From positions 1 to 9,207 of the forward strand of contig CALQBB020000011.1 of assembly GCA_943328715.2 (NCBI GenBank): DNA of 9,207 bases, given 5' to 3'. The translations under genes and the position numbers were made by a program. The notes under the pieces are model-generated. The model did no database searches, was not told the DNA's origin, and saw only the letters and a list, made by a program, of their open reading frames with translations. Shown here piece after piece: positions 6,864 to 9,207 of this stretch (position 1 is the stretch's first letter; the number at the start of each line of letters is the position of its first letter). This DNA is from Polynucleobacter meluiroseus (GTDB taxonomy: Bacteria > Bacteroidota > Bacteroidia > Flavobacteriales_D > Crocinitomicaceae).

Positions 6864-7616
6864 ATGATGAAGTCCTTATTTCTTGTTTTTACTCTAAGTT
6901 TGAGTGTTTTCTCCTATGCTCAAGATGGCATAGTCATTCATGTTGATGGACAAACAACTGATATTTCCGGTGCAACGCATACAGTAGTTGCGCCATCTAA
7001 TGCTTCTTTTGATATTGCGCTTGATGTAGAAAACAACACTGGGTCAGCACGTGCTTGGCGAGTGACACGTTTACGCATTGACGCTCCGGCTGGCTGGACA
7101 GACGCTTTGTGCTGGGGACATGCAACGGATCCATTTGGTGGAACGTGCTATTCTTCCGGACAAATGAATACAAATCCATGGACCACTCCTGGATCTCAAT
7201 CAGTTCTTTTCACGATTAATGATGGTGAATACGGGAAATTGAAAGCATCTGTAGATCCTGCGGATGGCGTTTACGGAACAGCTCATTACCGTTATTACAT
7301 TTCGACAAACGGACTTTCTTTCTCGGATTCTGTTGATGTTGTGGTAGATTATTTAGCTGCCATAAAACCAGTAAAAGAAGAAGTTGGCGTAAGTATTTAC
7401 CCAAATCCAACATCTGAATATGTTTCCATTCAACTTGCTGGTATGGACCAGTCAACATTCAAATTGATGGATGCTGTTGGAAACGTGATCATGAAAGAGA
7501 CGATTCACGGAAGCAAGAAAATCAATGTGGGTGATTTCAGCAATGGAATCTACTTCCTTATTTTTGAGACTTCAACAGGTAAATCCATTACCAAAAAATT
7601 AGTGGTTCGTCACTAA
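6864..7616 (+). CDS. Secreted protein with T9SS type A C-terminal sorting domain
   Basis: 250 residues; the start could equally be the second ATG at 6867 (Met-Met-Lys). The signal peptide covers about 1-19 (LFLVFTLSLSVFSYA before Gln20). Residues 21-165 form a beta-sandwich-like domain (FDIALDVENNTGSARAWRVT, APAGWTDALCWG, CYSSGQ, PGSQSVLFTI), with its only two cysteines, Cys83 and Cys95, probably forming a disulfide. The last 75 residues are a standard type A sorting domain: VSIYPNPTSEYVSIQL at 176-191, FKLMDAVGNVIMKE at 199-212, and the final GIYFLIFETSTGKSITKKLVVRH tail, which directs passage through the type IX system and removal of the tail at the cell surface. The N-terminal domain resembles one I recall behind thioredoxin/Omp28-like modules in larger T9SS proteins, but here it stands alone. 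Transcribed divergently from the TlpA-like operon from its own strong promoter. Function of the mature domain unknown. Confidence 0.92.
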   Translation: MMKSLFLVFTLSLSVFSYAQDGIVIHVDGQTTDISGATHTVVAPSNASFDIALDVENNTGSARAWRVTRLRIDAPAGWTDALCWGHATDPFGGTCYSSGQMNTNPWTTPGSQSVLFTINDGEYGKLKASVDPADGVYGTAHYRYYISTNGLSFSDSVDVVVDYLAAIKPVKEEVGVSIYPNPTSEYVSIQLAGMDQSTFKLMDAVGNVIMKETIHGSKKINVGDFSNGIYFLIFETSTGKSITKKLVVRH

Positions 7617-7644
7617 ATTGTTACTTTCAATCTTTTCGAACACT

Positions 7645-7665
7645 TTAGACAAGATTATTGTCTAA
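7645..7665. repeat. Perfect 8-bp inverted repeat just before rnr
   Basis: TTAGACAA (7645-7652) and TTGTCTAA (7658-7665) are perfect complements around the loop GATTA, in the 58-base gap between the T9SS cargo gene and rnr. No T run follows (next bases TTTCG), so it is a poor intrinsic terminator. Its right arm overlaps TAATTTCG at 7663-7670, a one-mismatch -7 box, but no TTTG lies at the right distance upstream. It could be an operator, an RNA stem in the 3' end of the cargo message or a Rho-type stabilising hairpin. Confidence 0.5.
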
Positions 7666-7674
7666 TTTCGTGCT

Positions 7675-9207
7675 ATGTCCAAAAAAAGGTATTCAAAACC
7701 ATCTCCCGGTAAAAAAAAATCGGGTATCAACGCGATTTTAATTCGCTTATTCGAGAAACACCCCGGAGTTGAATTAACACACCAACAAATCTGTTCACTG
7801 GTTGAGGCGCGTGATCCCATGAGTCGTCAGGTTGTTTTCGAAGGCTTAAACGCCTTAGCGAGCAAAAATGCCATTAAACGAATCAATCATTTTACGTACA
7901 GCTTAAGCGATGCATCCAATTTAGTGGAAGGCGTGATTCAGTTGACACAACGCGGAGCTGGATTTGTTGTCGTGGAAGGGAAAGAAAAAGATGTGTTCAT
8001 TGCACCACAAAATATTGGTCAAGCGCTGAATGGGGACAAAGTAAAAGTTCGCGTATTCAAGTCAGGACCCAGCCGAGACGAAGGCGCAGTAGTTGAAATC
8101 AAAGAACGGGAACGTGTACAATTTGTTGGCACCATTCAATTCGGTGATAAAACAGCATTGCTTATTCCAGATAATAATCGAAGTGGACTAGAAATTCGTG
8201 TCGCAAAAGAACACCTAAATGGTGCAAGGGACGGTGAAAAAGTACTTGTGAAAATTACGGTTTGGCCAAAATCAGCAGAAAAACCATTTGGAGAAGTTGT
8301 TGCCATTTTAGGTATGCCCGGAAGTAATGACACGGAAATGCTTTCCATTCTATACAATCAAGGAATCAACCCCATTTTTCCAGATGCTGTCCTTGAAGAA
8401 GCGGAACGTGTACCTGTAGAACTTGACGAAAACGAAATTTCAACGCGTAGAGACTTCCGATCAACCCTCACGTTCACCATCGATCCATTTGATGCACGTG
8501 ATTTTGATGACGCTATTTCTTACCATGAATTAGAAAATGGACATTACGAACTTGGTGTTCACATAGCTGATGTTAGTCATTATGTTCGTCCAGGTATGGC
8601 CATGGATGCTGAAGCCTTACTTCGATCGAACTCGGTGTATTTAGTTGACCGTGTGATTCCCATGTTGCCAGAACAATTGTCAAACATTGCTTGCTCCCTA
8701 CGACCGCACGAAGACAAATACACCTTCTCCGCAGTCTTTGAAATGGATGACAAAGGAAAAGTCTATAAAGAATGGTATGGAAAAGGAGTCATTCATTCAG
8801 ATCGCCGATTTACCTATGAAGAAGCACAGGAAATCATCGAAGGAAAAGATGGAGACCACGAAGTTGTCATTCGTAAACTGAATTCAGTAGCACATATTTT
8901 AAGAAAACAACGATTAAAGGACGGTGCGCTCAGCATCGAGTCCGAAGAGATGCGTTTTCGTTTAAACGATGTAGGTAATCCATCCGAAGTGGTGATTAAA
9001 ACCTCCAAAGACGCGCACAAATTAATTGAAGAATTTATGTTACTGGCGAATCGCAAAGTAGCTACTTTCTTGTCGAAACCAGAAAAAGGCAGAGACCCAT
9101 TCCCGATGATTTATCGCGTTCACGATTCTCCGGACCCAGGAAAAATGGATGTTTTCTCTGTGTTCATTGAGAAATTCGGACACAAAATCGATTTACACGA
9201 TACGAAA
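7675..9207 (+). CDS. rnr: Ribonuclease R (RNase II/R family 3'-5' exoribonuclease), cut by right window edge
   Basis: The frame is open for 511 codons from ATG at 7675 to the window end; an in-frame TAA at 7663-7665 excludes any earlier start. After a lysine-rich N-terminus come a winged-helix segment (about 17-75, NAILIRLFEKHPGVELTHQQ), two OB cold-shock folds (about 82-140, with GFVVVEGKEKDVFIAPQNIG, and about 148-215), then the RNB catalytic domain from about 256. TIDPFDARDFDDA (268-280) holds the metal-binding aspartates Asp270, Asp276, Asp278 and Asp279, spaced as in the Escherichia coli enzyme (272, 278, 280, 281). HIADVSHYV, NSVYLVDRVIPMLPEQLSN, DGALSIESEE and KLIEEFMLLAN follow in family order. 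The rest of RNB and the S1 RNA-binding domain, about 200-250 residues, lie beyond the edge. The enzyme degrades structured RNA, including rRNA fragments and mRNA, in the cytoplasm. No link to the envelope genes beside it is apparent. Confidence 0.97.
   Translation, partial: MSKKRYSKPSPGKKKSGINAILIRLFEKHPGVELTHQQICSLVEARDPMSRQVVFEGLNALASKNAIKRINHFTYSLSDASNLVEGVIQLTQRGAGFVVVEGKEKDVFIAPQNIGQALNGDKVKVRVFKSGPSRDEGAVVEIKERERVQFVGTIQFGDKTALLIPDNNRSGLEIRVAKEHLNGARDGEKVLVKITVWPKSAEKPFGEVVAILGMPGSNDTEMLSILYNQGINPIFPDAVLEEAERVPVELDENEISTRRDFRSTLTFTIDPFDARDFDDAISYHELENGHYELGVHIADVSHYVRPGMAMDAEALLRSNSVYLVDRVIPMLPEQLSNIACSLRPHEDKYTFSAVFEMDDKGKVYKEWYGKGVIHSDRRFTYEEAQEIIEGKDGDHEVVIRKLNSVAHILRKQRLKDGALSIESEEMRFRLNDVGNPSEVVIKTSKDAHKLIEEFMLLANRKVATFLSKPEKGRDPFPMIYRVHDSPDPGKMDVFSVFIEKFGHKIDLHDTK

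Noticed and set aside
7617..7674. Intrinsic terminator between the T9SS cargo gene and rnr
   Set aside because: The hairpin there is AT-rich and is not followed by a T run on either strand that would fit termination of the cargo gene.

Overview
The window looks like a chromosomal segment of a marine or freshwater Bacteroidetes, most probably order Flavobacteriales. The lines of evidence are a type IX secretion (T9SS) type A C-terminal domain, an Omp28-family lipoprotein, a DUF6029-type outer-membrane barrel, 'xAQ/xFCQ' signal-peptide ends, Shine-Dalgarno-poor starts and a good TAnnTTTG/TTTG promoter. A Fluviicola/Crocinitomicaceae-like source is a guess from style only. There are no RNA genes, CRISPR arrays, insertion sequences or signs of recent transfer, and gene density is very high: the only real intergenic gaps are 136 bp (6728-6863) and 58 bp (7617-7674).

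Left part, minus strand (6727 down to 1): seven genes packed head to tail with gaps or overlaps of +4, +1, +22, +2, -4 and -1 bases, so they are probably one operon. In transcription order they are a TlpA-like thioredoxin (WCAPC), a DUF6029 outer-membrane barrel, an Omp28-like lipoprotein with its own CxxC, the sigma-54 factor RpoN, a seven-helix PAP2-like membrane protein, a small coiled-coil lipoprotein, and a TPR-repeat exported protein cut by the left edge. The first three read as an envelope thiol/disulfide or outer-membrane biogenesis module. The last four mix a global regulator with envelope proteins.

Right part, plus strand: a 250-residue secreted T9SS cargo protein starts divergently from the operon across the 136-bp gap and is followed by rnr (RNase R), cut by the right edge after 511 codons. 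The divergent gap holds a near-perfect Bacteroidetes promoter for the plus gene, a perfect -7 box for the minus operon, and a small dyad lying between the two.

Most of this is conserved Bacteroidetes content. The best candidate for an under-described system is the divergent set TlpA-like / DUF6029 / Omp28 / T9SS protein. All four are exported and each carries a conspicuous cysteine pair (CxxC or spaced), which suggests a redox-linked outer-membrane or surface module. That link is inference and was not shown by any search.
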